From Mobiluncus sp034180645 (GTDB lineage: Bacteria; Actinomycetota; Actinomycetes; Actinomycetales; Actinomycetaceae), in contig NZ_JAXFNY010000008.1 of the NCBI RefSeq assembly GCF_034180645.1, forward strand, positions 139,990 to 203,989: 64,000 nucleotides of DNA. Reading direction: 5' to 3'. The notes under the pieces were generated by a model that saw only the letters and a list, made by a program, of their open reading frames with translations, made no database searches and had not been told where the DNA came from. Made by a program: the position numbers and the translations under genes. Positions 27,467-34,810 of this stretch are shown here, one piece after another (positions within the stretch are counted from its first letter, which is position 1; each line of letters starts with the position of its first letter).

Positions 27467-28366
27467 TTACCAGCCGCGCTGAGCCAGGCGCGCGTCATCG
27501 GGAATGTCGTGAACATTGATGCCGACCATAGCTTCGCCCAAGGAACGGGACACCTCAGCAACGACTTCTGGTTCGTTGTAGCGGGCTGTGGCTTTGACAA
27601 TTGCCGCCGCGCGCTTCGCCGGATCGCCCGACTTAAAGATGCCAGAACCCACGAACACACCCTCGGAACCCAGCTGCATCATCAACGCCGCGTCAGCAGG
27701 AGTGGCTATACCGCCCGCGGTGAACAGCACGACTGGCAGCTTCCCGGTTTCCGCAACCTCTTTGACCAGCGGATAGGGAGCCTGCAATTCCTTGGCGGCA
27801 TCAAACAGCTCATCGGGACGCATAGTGGTCAGCCGGTTGATTTGCGAAGTCATGGTGCGCATATGGGTTACCGCGTTGGACACGTCCCCCGTACCGGCTT
27901 CGCCCTTGGAACGAATCATGGCCGCGCCCTCGCTGATACGGCGCAAAGCCTCACCGAGGTTAGTGGCTCCGCACACGAAAGGCACGGTGAAATCCCACTT
28001 GTTGATGTGATGCTTGTAGTCCGCCGGGGTTAAAACTTCGGACTCATCGATGTAGTCCACACCCAAGCTCTGCAACACCTGAGCTTCCGCAAAGTGACCA
28101 ATCCGGGCTTTGGCCATCACGGGAATAGACACCGCGTTAATGATTCCGTCAATCAAATCCGGGTCGCTCATGCGCGCAACGCCGCCTTCGGCCCGAATAT
28201 CCGCCGGAACACGCTCCAAAGCCATCACCGCTACGGCACCGGCGTCTTGGGCAATCTTGGCTTGCTCCGCGTTGACGACATCCATAATGACACCGCCCTT
28301 GAGCATCTGAGCCATGCCCCGTTTCACCAAATCAGTCCCGGTTCCTTGCGCCAGTTGATTAGACAT
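27467..28366 (-). CDS. pdxS: Pyridoxal 5'-phosphate synthase lyase subunit PdxS
   Basis: The 299-residue TIM barrel makes PLP from ribose 5-phosphate, glyceraldehyde 3-phosphate and ammonia. Conserved segments include MLKGGVIMDVVNAEQAKIAQ, VMAKARIGHFAEA with a catalytic Lys, the phosphate-binding RSKGEAGTGDVSNA, and FTAGGIATPADAALMMQLG. It is among the most conserved bacterial proteins, so the call is firm. It is followed by pdxT. Confidence 0.98.
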   Translation of the reverse strand: MSNQLAQGTGTDLVKRGMAQMLKGGVIMDVVNAEQAKIAQDAGAVAVMALERVPADIRAEGGVARMSDPDLIDGIINAVSIPVMAKARIGHFAEAQVLQSLGVDYIDESEVLTPADYKHHINKWDFTVPFVCGATNLGEALRRISEGAAMIRSKGEAGTGDVSNAVTHMRTMTSQINRLTTMRPDELFDAAKELQAPYPLVKEVAETGKLPVVLFTAGGIATPADAALMMQLGSEGVFVGSGIFKSGDPAKRAAAIVKATARYNEPEVVAEVSRSLGEAMVGINVHDIPDDARLAQRGW

Positions 28367-28427
28367 TTTGCCTTCTTTCCTTGTTCAAATTCTGGTTACG
28401 ATTTCTCAGTCGCCCCCATTTTAGCGA

Positions 28428-28901
28428 TTACTGCACGATATCGGCGAAACCGGCCGACACCACTTGTGCCAAATCCTGAGGATTAACCACAATTTGCCGG
28501 CCGCGCAACCCTGCCGAGACATAGAACTTATCGTGCAATACGGCGGTTTCTTCGATGACAGTGGGGAACAATTTTTTCATCCCCAACGGGGAGCAACCCC
28601 CGCGGATATACCCCGTCACGTCCCGCAGCGTCCGCCAATTGATGAGCTGGACATGTTTCACGCCGAAATGCGCGGCGGTCTTTTTCAAATCCAGTTCGGC
28701 ATCGGCGGGAACGACCGCGACATAGTGTCCGCCCTGCCCGTCCTCCAACACTAGGGTCTTGTAGATGAGTTCGGCAGAAATCCCCAAGACTTCGGCAGTG
28801 TGCAGCGCACCGATGTCACCGTCCGTGGGGTAGCTCGAGGTTTCGTAAGCTACCCCGGCGCCGTCCAACAGTCGCATCGCGTTAGTCTTGGTAGTTTTCA
28901 T
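28428..28901 (-). CDS. ybaK: YbaK/EbsC-type aminoacyl-tRNA deacylase
   Basis: The protein has 157 residues from ATG 28901 (MKTTKTNAM). The YbaK/ProX domain has YKTLVLEDG and the substrate-pocket motif TGYIRGGCSPLGMKK, characteristic of Cys-tRNA(Pro) deacylases, which hydrolyse mischarged tRNA in trans. A reading from 28925 adds eight residues and has no better site. It lies between the HIT gene and pdxS in a same-strand run with thrS, a translation-quality context. Confidence 0.9.
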   Translation of the reverse strand: MKTTKTNAMRLLDGAGVAYETSSYPTDGDIGALHTAEVLGISAELIYKTLVLEDGQGGHYVAVVPADAELDLKKTAAHFGVKHVQLINWRTLRDVTGYIRGGCSPLGMKKLFPTVIEETAVLHDKFYVSAGLRGRQIVVNPQDLAQVVSAGFADIVQ

Positions 28902-28943
28902 CGTGATTGAGCTGCAGTTTCTCAAGTCCGGTACCGAGAGGTT

Positions 28944-29501
28944 TCAGATTTCGCGCGGCTGCCAGTCGCCGAACGCCTGGGCCAGGACCTGGCGGGTCTG
29001 ACCCAACAGTTCCGGGACGGCTTTCGTGCGCGCCACGATGGGAAAGAAATTCGCGTCCCCCGCCCAGCGCGGCACGATGTGTTGATGCAGGTGTCCGGCG
29101 ATTCCGGCACCCGCGACCGTGCCTTGGTTCATCCCCAGGTTAAAGCCTTGCGGCGCTTTGACCTGGCGAATGACCTCCATAGTATGCGCGGTCAGCTCGC
29201 CGAATTCGATACGTTCGACAAAGTCCAAATCGGTGTAGTCAGGAACGTGCCGGTAGGGTAAGACCAAAACATGACCGGGATTGTATGGAAACAGGTTCAT
29301 CACCACAAAACAAGTCTTGCCCCGATACACAATCAGGTTCTGTTCGTCGTCCCCTTTCGGGCCCTCGCAAAACGGGCACGCTTGTACATCACGATGCGGC
29401 CCATCGTCGATGTACACCATTCGATGAGGCGTCCACAGGCGCTCCAACCCGTCAGTTTGCGCACCAAAGTTTTCGCTTGATTCCGCGGGTAGGTCAGTCA
29501 T
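28944..29501 (-). CDS. HIT-family hydrolase/AP4A phosphorylase-like protein
   Basis: The protein has 185 residues. The histidine triad is GHLHQHIVPRW, preceded by NPGHVLVLPYRHVPDYTDL and a CxxC (ACPFCEG) that may bind zinc. This matches the HIT protein that follows thrS in mycobacteria and other actinobacteria, which is related to diadenosine tetraphosphate hydrolases/phosphorylases. ATG 29501 lies one base from the thrS stop, so the genes are coupled. Confidence 0.92.
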   Translation of the reverse strand: MTDLPAESSENFGAQTDGLERLWTPHRMVYIDDGPHRDVQACPFCEGPKGDDEQNLIVYRGKTCFVVMNLFPYNPGHVLVLPYRHVPDYTDLDFVERIEFGELTAHTMEVIRQVKAPQGFNLGMNQGTVAGAGIAGHLHQHIVPRWAGDANFFPIVARTKAVPELLGQTRQVLAQAFGDWQPREI

Positions 29502-29502
29502 A

Positions 29503-31512
29503 TTAATCGTTCCTGCGGCTGCGGATGGCCTCCAGGATTTCCGCTATTGCCTGATCAATCGGGACACCGTTCTTTTGCTCCCCGCCGCGGTATCTAAAGG
29601 ACACCGCGTTTGCCTGCGCGTCCTCGCCACCAGCAATGAGAGTGAAAGGAATCTTGTCCTTGGCGGCATTACGAATCTTCTTGCCGAAACGGTCATCTGT
29701 CTCATCGACCTCGACCCGCACACTTTCCGCCCGCAACCGGTCCGCAATGTGCTCGCAGTAATCATTGAATGCCTCTGCTACCGGCACCAAACGCACCTGC
29801 ACCGGCGCCAGCCAAGCCGGGAACGCTCCGGCGTAGTGCTCGGTCAGCACCCCAAAGAAACGTTCGATAGAACCGAATAGGGCACGGTGAATCATGACGG
29901 GACGCTGACGGGTGCCATCCGCCGCGGTGTATTCCAAATCGAAACGTTCAGGCAGGTTGAAGTCCAGCTGAATGGTCGACATCTGCCAGGTCCGCCCAAT
30001 CGCGTCGCGGGCTTGCACGGAAATCTTGGGACCGTAGAACGCCGCCCCCTCGGGATCCGGCACCAACTCTAAGCCCGAGGCTGTGGCGACTTCCGCCAAC
30101 GTATTGGTCGCCTCCTCCCAAATCTCGTCCGTGCCCACGAACTTGTGCGGATCCTTCGTAGAAAGCTCCAGGTAAAAGTCGTCCAAACCGTAGTCCTTGA
30201 GCAAATCCAGCACGAAGTTCAACAGTTTCGTCAACTCGTCTTTCATCTGTTCACGCGTGCAATAGATGTGGCTGTCGTCCTGGGTAAAGCCGCGTCCGCG
30301 GGTCAGGCCGTGAACCACACCGGATTTCTCGTAACGGTAAACGGTCCCGAATTCGAACAATCGCAGCGGTAGCTCCCGGTAGGAACGCGAGCGGGATTTA
30401 TAGATGAGGTTATGCATGGGGCAGTTCATGGGCTTCAAGTAATAGTCGAAGCCTTCCTTCGTAACGTTGCCGTGGTCGTCGCATTCCTCGTCCACGCGCA
30501 TGGGCGGGAACATGCCGTCTTTGTACCATTCCAAGTGCCCTGACGTTTCAAACAGCTGACCCTTGGTGACGTGCGGAGTGTAGACGAAAGAGTACCCCTC
30601 CTCCAGGTGGCGGCGCCGAGAATAGTTTTCCATCTCCATGCGCACCATCGCCCCCTTGGGGTGGAACACGGCCAAGCCAGAACCGATTTCCTCCGGGAAA
30701 CTGAACAGGTCGAGCTCATTGCCCAGCCGGCGGTGGTCGCGTTTGGCGGCCTCCTCCATGCGGGTCACGTAATCTTTCAGGTCGTCTTTGGTCGCCCAAG
30801 CCGTTCCGTAGATACGTTGCAGGGAGTCGTTGGCTTGGTCGGCGCGCCAGTACGCGGCCGACACCTTCATCAGCTTAAACACCCCGTTCAGCAGACGGGT
30901 CGAAGGTACGTGCGGCCCGCGGCACAAGTCCTTCCAGGCGACCTCACCGTTCTTGCGCACGTTATCGTAAATCGTCAGTTCGCTACCGCCGACTTCCACC
31001 GACGCTACGGCTGCAGCCTGGTCATTGTCCGCATCCGTCCCTTTCAAACCAATCAATTCCAGCTTGTAAGGCTGATCGGCGAGTTCCTGGCGGCCTTCCT
31101 CTTCGGTGACGACCCGGCGCACAAACTTTTGGTCTTCTTTGCAGATTCGCGCCATGTATTTTTCAATGGCTTTCAAGTCCTCCGGGGTGAAAGGCTCGTC
31201 AACGCCGAAATCGTAGTAAAAGCCGTTTTCGATGAAGGGTCCGATACCGTACTTTACGTTCGGGCGAACTTGCTTGACCGCCTGGGCCATCACGTGAGTG
31301 CAGGAGTGGCGCAAAATGTTCAAGCCCATCTCGGAATCAATAGTGATGGCTTCGACTGTGTCCCCGTCGTGAAGTTCGCGATATAGGTCGCGAGCCTGAC
31401 CGTTGATGAAGTAAGCGATGACTTCTTTGCGATCCCGGTACAGGTCCTCGCCGGTGATGGTGGATTCAATCTGGGTTGCTTTCCCGTCAATAGTGACGTT
31501 AATCTCGGACAC
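29503..31512 (-). CDS. thrS: Threonyl-tRNA synthetase
   Basis: The 669-residue class II synthetase has a TGS domain (1-65) and the editing N2 domain (about 70-240, with HSCTHVMAQAV and SAAYWRAD). The catalytic core carries the zinc cysteine in KPMNCPMHNLIYK, and the C-terminal anticodon-binding domain follows (PAWLAPVQVRLVPVAE). GTG start at 31510-31512 with GAAAGG six bases upstream. It heads the minus-strand run thrS-HIT-ybaK-pdxS-pdxT. The long hairpin-rich leader lies behind it. Confidence 0.96.
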   Translation of the reverse strand: MSEINVTIDGKATQIESTITGEDLYRDRKEVIAYFINGQARDLYRELHDGDTVEAITIDSEMGLNILRHSCTHVMAQAVKQVRPNVKYGIGPFIENGFYYDFGVDEPFTPEDLKAIEKYMARICKEDQKFVRRVVTEEEGRQELADQPYKLELIGLKGTDADNDQAAAVASVEVGGSELTIYDNVRKNGEVAWKDLCRGPHVPSTRLLNGVFKLMKVSAAYWRADQANDSLQRIYGTAWATKDDLKDYVTRMEEAAKRDHRRLGNELDLFSFPEEIGSGLAVFHPKGAMVRMEMENYSRRRHLEEGYSFVYTPHVTKGQLFETSGHLEWYKDGMFPPMRVDEECDDHGNVTKEGFDYYLKPMNCPMHNLIYKSRSRSYRELPLRLFEFGTVYRYEKSGVVHGLTRGRGFTQDDSHIYCTREQMKDELTKLLNFVLDLLKDYGLDDFYLELSTKDPHKFVGTDEIWEEATNTLAEVATASGLELVPDPEGAAFYGPKISVQARDAIGRTWQMSTIQLDFNLPERFDLEYTAADGTRQRPVMIHRALFGSIERFFGVLTEHYAGAFPAWLAPVQVRLVPVAEAFNDYCEHIADRLRAESVRVEVDETDDRFGKKIRNAAKDKIPFTLIAGGEDAQANAVSFRYRGGEQKNGVPIDQAIAEILEAIRSRRND

Positions 31513-31547
31513 TTTGCGCCTTTCTCAGTCTTGGTTTACTAAACAAT

Positions 31548-31553
31548 CTTATA
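31548..31553 (-). promoter_or_regulatory. Candidate -10 element of thrS
   Basis: The minus strand has TATAAG here, about 35 bp before the thrS GTG. No good -35 lies 16-18 bp upstream (only T-rich sequence), so this is a weak call. Confidence 0.3.
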
Positions 31554-31672
31554 CGCGACAGAATTAAACGGAAAAAGTTTTAGCTACAGTCCTCTAACGA
31601 CACGACCGGAGAAAGACACAAAAATCGGAAAAAGCCAACGCAAAATTCCGCGTAGCACACGCCATCGTGCCA

Positions 31673-31695
31673 GCAATTTTGCTACGCAAAATTGC
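31673..31695. repeat. Perfect 10-bp inverted repeat in thrS upstream region
   Basis: GCAATTTTGC (31673-31682), TAC, GCAAAATTGC (31686-31695). It is one of four hairpins stacked in the 324-bp gap between thrS and the tRNA genes. No coding sequence is seen in this gap. Confidence 0.7.
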
Positions 31696-31726
31696 GCGCC
31701 ACTTCCTTGGTCTCGGATAACGCCCC

Positions 31727-31743
31727 CAGCGGGTCCCCCGCTG
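31727..31743. repeat. GC-rich 7-bp hairpin in thrS upstream region
   Basis: CAGCGGG (31727-31733), a 3-base loop, CCCGCTG (31737-31743). It is directly next to the large hairpin at 31746. Confidence 0.6.
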
Positions 31744-31745
31744 AC

Positions 31746-31804
31746 GTGTTTTGGTTTTATGAGCCTTTGCAAGCCAGCTTGCCCGGCTCATAAAACCAAA
31801 ACAC
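31746..31804. repeat. Large perfect 20-bp inverted repeat with inner hairpin
   Basis: The 20-bp arms 31746-31765 and 31785-31804 are exact reverse complements, rich in T and A except for the GAGCC ends. The 19-bp spacer holds GCAAGC/GCTTGC, so the whole can form a double hairpin. It lies just beyond the tRNA terminator on the minus strand. A second terminator, an RNA element or a remnant of a small mobile repeat are all possible. Confidence 0.7.
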
Positions 31805-31833
31805 GCAGGTCGCGGCTTTATCCTCGACCTGCG
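31791..31833 (-). terminator. Intrinsic terminator of the tRNA-Gly-Cys-Val transcript
   Basis: On the minus strand, directly after tRNA-Val, CGCAGGTCG (31833-31825) pairs with CGACCTGCG (31812-31804) around a 12-base loop. It is followed by TGTTTTGGTTTTA. A 9-bp GC-rich stem with a T-rich tail fits Rho-independent termination. Confidence 0.7.
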
Positions 31834-31836
31834 TCG

Positions 31837-31913
31837 TGGTGGGCGATACAGGACTCGAACCTGCGACCTCTTCCGTGTCAAGGAAACGCGCTAACCAGCT
31901 GCGCCAACCGCCC
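31837..31913 (-). tRNA. tRNA-Val (anticodon GAC)
   Basis: Full cloverleaf on the minus strand. The acceptor GGGCGGT pairs with ATCGCCC (one G-T pair). The anticodon loop TTGACAC gives GAC. The T arm contains GGTTCGAGTCC. The discriminator A and CCA are encoded (31837-31840). Confidence 0.95.
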
Positions 31914-31917
31914 GTCG

Positions 31918-31988
31918 AAGTGGGTACCGGATTCGAACCGGTGTATACGGCTTTGCAGGCCGCTGCCTAGCCACTCGGCCAACCCACC
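31918..31988 (-). tRNA. tRNA-Cys (anticodon GCA)
   Basis: Minus strand, 71 nt without CCA. The acceptor GGTGGGT pairs with ACCCACT, leaving a G1-U72 wobble. The anticodon loop contains GCA (GGCCTGCAAAGCC). The T arm has GGTTCGAATCC. U is the discriminator, as in other tRNA-Cys. It lies 4 bp from tRNA-Val. Confidence 0.93.
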
Positions 31989-32117
31989 AATGTGGTTTTG
32001 AGTATTTTACTCCATAAAGGAACCCGAACCCGGTACACGTTGCGAAACCGGCACGAGCCCTCAGACAGCCAATTTTTGAGGGGAACCGAACCGAGGCTCG
32101 ATTCCCCCAAAAACCGA

Positions 32118-32189
32118 GCGGATGACGGGACTCGAACCCGCGACCCTCACCTTGGCAAGGTGATGCTCTACCAACTGAGCCACATCCGC
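32118..32189 (-). tRNA. tRNA-Gly (anticodon GCC)
   Basis: Minus strand, 72 nt without CCA. The acceptor GCGGATG pairs with CATCCGC. The anticodon stem-loop CACCTTGCCAAGGTG gives GCC. The T arm has GGTTCGAGTCC. It is the first gene of the Gly-Cys-Val cluster. Confidence 0.95.
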
Positions 32190-32216
32190 GACAAGCCGGA
32201 AAAATCCAACCTCAGT

Positions 32217-32246
32217 ATCTTACACATAAGTGCGCGGGGGTTGCAA
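32217..32246 (-). promoter_or_regulatory. Promoter of the tRNA-Gly-Cys-Val cluster
   Basis: On the minus strand TTGCAA (32246-32241) is followed after 18 bp by TAAGAT (32222-32217), about 28 bp before tRNA-Gly. Good match to a housekeeping sigma promoter. Confidence 0.6.
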
Positions 32247-32296
32247 ATACTCGACACGCCAGAATGACCCAACGGAGAAAACGCGAGAATCGGAAC

Positions 32297-33295
32297 TTAG
32301 AAAAAACCCGTGGTACCGCCGTTTACTAGCCGCATGTTCACAAGTTTGACTCGCTTTTCTACACGGGACCGATGGCGAATCTGACTGACTAGCTGACGCA
32401 CGGCTTCCGTGCCAATCTTTCGGTAAGGAACTTCGAGGGTGGTAGTTCTGGGCTGGTGCAGACGTCCAATAAAAGCATCGCCGATAGCCACAACGGAAAC
32501 ATCGTCTGGCACTGAGACTCTCAGAGATTGATCTAACTCTTCCATAAAACCGATGGCAGAAAGTGCCCCACAAAAGACCGCCACACTGTCCAGATGCTTA
32601 CGCCAAGCCGACACCGCACGATGGCCTGATTCCAGGCTATCCCCGACATTTCCCACCGTATGCAGAACCAACCCGTCCCTTTCACACCCAGACCGCAAAG
32701 CCTGCAAAACACTTCGGTCCAGCCATCTATCTTTGGCGTAAAAGTAAGTTATCGATTGATGCCGCAACGAACTCAGATGTGTCAGCAAGACTGCAACCCC
32801 TTGTTCCGTATCCGGCACGACGCAAGTTGTTTCATCCATCAAGCAGTTCGTCACTACCAGAGGCTCGGTATTGGGGATTTCCAGGCGAATACGTCCGGGA
32901 ATCTGCGGATTATCAATAATCAACCCATCGACGTTATTGAACTCCCGTTTAACGGTCTGCAGGACTCGCGTAGAAACAGCGGGATACAAAACCGGTAAGT
33001 ACTGGTCCAGAATCATTTTGTCCTGTATCGCAGCCAACATTTGGTACTCCTGGAGACGAATCGTGACCCCGATTTTTTGGGTCAATACGTGTGTTCGTCG
33101 CCAAAAAATTTCCGGTCGTTCATAGCCCAAATCGTTCGCAACTTGGTGCACCAAGGCTTCCGTCTCAGCATTGATACGCCCCGGACGGTTCAACGCCCGC
33201 GAAGCGGTAGAGGTCGCCACATGTGCCACCTTTGCCACATCATCCAAAGTCACGCGCCTTTTGACGGCAACAGCAGAATCTGAAACCTCATACAT
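32297..33295 (-). CDS. LacI/GalR-family transcriptional regulator
   Basis: The protein has 332 residues. The N-terminal LacI helix-turn-helix (VTLDDVAKVAHVATSTASRALN, residues about 15-36, with hinge to about 70) is followed by a periplasmic-binding-protein-like effector domain (about 70-320). That domain has NVDGLIIDNPQI, FCGALSAIGFMEEL and DVSVVAIGDAFIGRL. Such proteins are usually sugar-responsive. No transport or sugar operon is adjacent, and the nearest carbohydrate gene (glgX) is 1.5 kb away on the other strand. The target is unknown. I found no clear LacI-type operator upstream. Confidence 0.9.
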   Translation of the reverse strand: MYEVSDSAVAVKRRVTLDDVAKVAHVATSTASRALNRPGRINAETEALVHQVANDLGYERPEIFWRRTHVLTQKIGVTIRLQEYQMLAAIQDKMILDQYLPVLYPAVSTRVLQTVKREFNNVDGLIIDNPQIPGRIRLEIPNTEPLVVTNCLMDETTCVVPDTEQGVAVLLTHLSSLRHQSITYFYAKDRWLDRSVLQALRSGCERDGLVLHTVGNVGDSLESGHRAVSAWRKHLDSVAVFCGALSAIGFMEELDQSLRVSVPDDVSVVAIGDAFIGRLHQPRTTTLEVPYRKIGTEAVRQLVSQIRHRSRVEKRVKLVNMRLVNGGTTGFF

Positions 33296-33500
33296 GTCAG
33301 AATTCTAAACGTACCCTGTAGGATTTCTGAAAATTATCTGGGCATTTGTCTTAACATATGCGGTTTGTTGGTTTGAACTTCGACCGGCTTTGGCTAAAAC
33401 TCGGGGATACAGCCAAACGCGTTTTCTCAGGTTCGCAATAGTGTTCCCGAAAGGCGCCGAATCGAAGGCACCTGCCGTTCTGCCGCGGTACGCCGAGGTT

Positions 33501-33529
33501 TTGCGTTCGGAGCTACCTAAGGCTAAACT
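33501..33529 (+). promoter_or_regulatory. Promoter of tRNA-Val (CAC)
   Basis: TTGCGT (33501-33506), a 17-bp spacer, TAAACT (33524-33529), ending 11 bp before the tRNA gene. Confidence 0.6.
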
Positions 33530-33540
33530 TGATAAGCCTT

Positions 33541-33615
33541 GGGCCATTAGCGCAGCGGTAGCGCGCTTCCTTCACACGGAAGAGGTCACTGGTTCGATCC
33601 CAGTATGGCCCACCA
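33541..33615 (+). tRNA. tRNA-Val (anticodon CAC)
   Basis: 75 nt including encoded CCA. The acceptor GGGCCAT pairs with ATGGCCC. The anticodon loop TTCACAC gives CAC. The T arm has GGTTCGATCCC. It stands alone upstream of the SGNH hydrolase gene. Confidence 0.95.
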
Positions 33616-33666
33616 AACTTGTTTTCTGGCGCGCTTAAAACGACTCGAGCCGGGTAAACTTCTGCC

Positions 33667-34767
33667 ATGGCTGCCAAAAAGATTTCTGTCGATACAGTGC
33701 TTGAACTGTTCCGCGAGTTGCCCGCTTCTTCAAAAGTTTCCGCCCTCACCGCACTGGGAACGTCATCGTCCCTGGTCTGGGCAGGCACCACCGCTGCGGG
33801 GATGTGGAAAGTCCATCAAGAGGTTTCCAGTCACCGTTGGTTCTGGGAGGATCACGTCATCTCCGGGCTAGCAAAGCTGGACGAACTGGGGATGCTGGCA
33901 AACCCAGAAATCTACGCCCCCGGCTTCGAGATGTTTTCTAACGGGGCGCAACGTTATATGCACCGCAGCGACTGGTACTCGAACAAACCGATTTTCCCGC
34001 AAACCGGTCAAAAACTGCATCGTCCCTCGAAAATTAAGAACGCCCCTCCCCTGGTTTACGTCGCTCTCGGTGATTCCGCCGCACAAGGGGTGGGTTGCGA
34101 GAACGTGCAGGACTCTTACGTGGCTTTGTTTGCCTCCTATCTGCGACGTGCCACGCAGCGACGGGTTATCGTGCTGAATTTTTCCATTTCCGGGGCCATC
34201 GCCTCGACCGTAGTCAACACGCAAATTCCGCAGCTGCTGGCCACGGGCTTAACGCCGGACATTATCACCCTGGACATTGGCGGTAACGATGTGTTTGCCT
34301 CCGAGGGGCAAAGCGCCGAAGATTTCCAGCAACAGATGGAAATTATCCTGAAAAGCCTGCCTGCTCGCGCTTTTATTTCTGAGGTTCCCCCGGCGAAACC
34401 CCTCCCCGCAGATAAACGCGCCATCGAGATGAATGACATCGTCATCCAGACAGTTTCCGAGTCGGACCACATTTTGGTTCCCATGCGCCACTTAGGAGAT
34501 GTGCCTCTGTGGAGAACCCTCATGATTCGTGCCGAGGACGGTTTCCACCCCAACACCGACACCTATCGCCAGATTGCTGCCGAGTTTGTGCGCATGGCCG
34601 AACCGCTTCTGCAGGAACGCGGCTGGTGGCAAGCCTCGACTGCTGACATAGTTCCCCCGCTGCCTGATGAAACGGAGGCCAGTCGTTCCAACCCGTTGAG
34701 CGGACTTCTGAAACTCAATTCCTCCGAAATAGACGATGTCCCACCCGGCGAGGAACAGCCCTCATAA
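33667..34767 (+). CDS. SGNH/GDSL-family hydrolase
   Basis: The protein has 366 residues. All SGNH blocks are visible: block I VYVALGDSAAQGVG with the catalytic Ser, a Gly in block II (NFSISGAIAS), block III DIGGNDVF, and block V DGFHPNTDTY with the Asp-His pair. An N-terminal hydrophobic stretch (about 20-42) might be a membrane anchor. The family includes esterases and lipases acting on lipids or acylated polysaccharides; the substrate is not evident. It precedes glgX by 43 bp and may be co-transcribed. Confidence 0.88.
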   Translation: MAAKKISVDTVLELFRELPASSKVSALTALGTSSSLVWAGTTAAGMWKVHQEVSSHRWFWEDHVISGLAKLDELGMLANPEIYAPGFEMFSNGAQRYMHRSDWYSNKPIFPQTGQKLHRPSKIKNAPPLVYVALGDSAAQGVGCENVQDSYVALFASYLRRATQRRVIVLNFSISGAIASTVVNTQIPQLLATGLTPDIITLDIGGNDVFASEGQSAEDFQQQMEIILKSLPARAFISEVPPAKPLPADKRAIEMNDIVIQTVSESDHILVPMRHLGDVPLWRTLMIRAEDGFHPNTDTYRQIAAEFVRMAEPLLQERGWWQASTADIVPPLPDETEASRSNPLSGLLKLNSSEIDDVPPGEEQPS

Positions 34768-34810
34768 CCCACATTCAGCACACCACGCTGGAGTATGAGA
34801 TATTTGGATT

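Noticed and set aside
30571..31386. Plus-strand open frame of 271 codons opposite thrS
   Set aside because: Shadow of thrS, no motif and no start signal.
31746..31804. CRISPR-like or insertion-sequence end
   Set aside because: Single inverted repeat without regular direct repeats, spacers, transposase or target duplication.
31513..31836. T-box riboswitch upstream of thrS
   Set aside because: The hairpins suggested a leader, but I found no T-box consensus (UGGNACCGCG-like) and the hairpins match the end of the tRNA transcript better.
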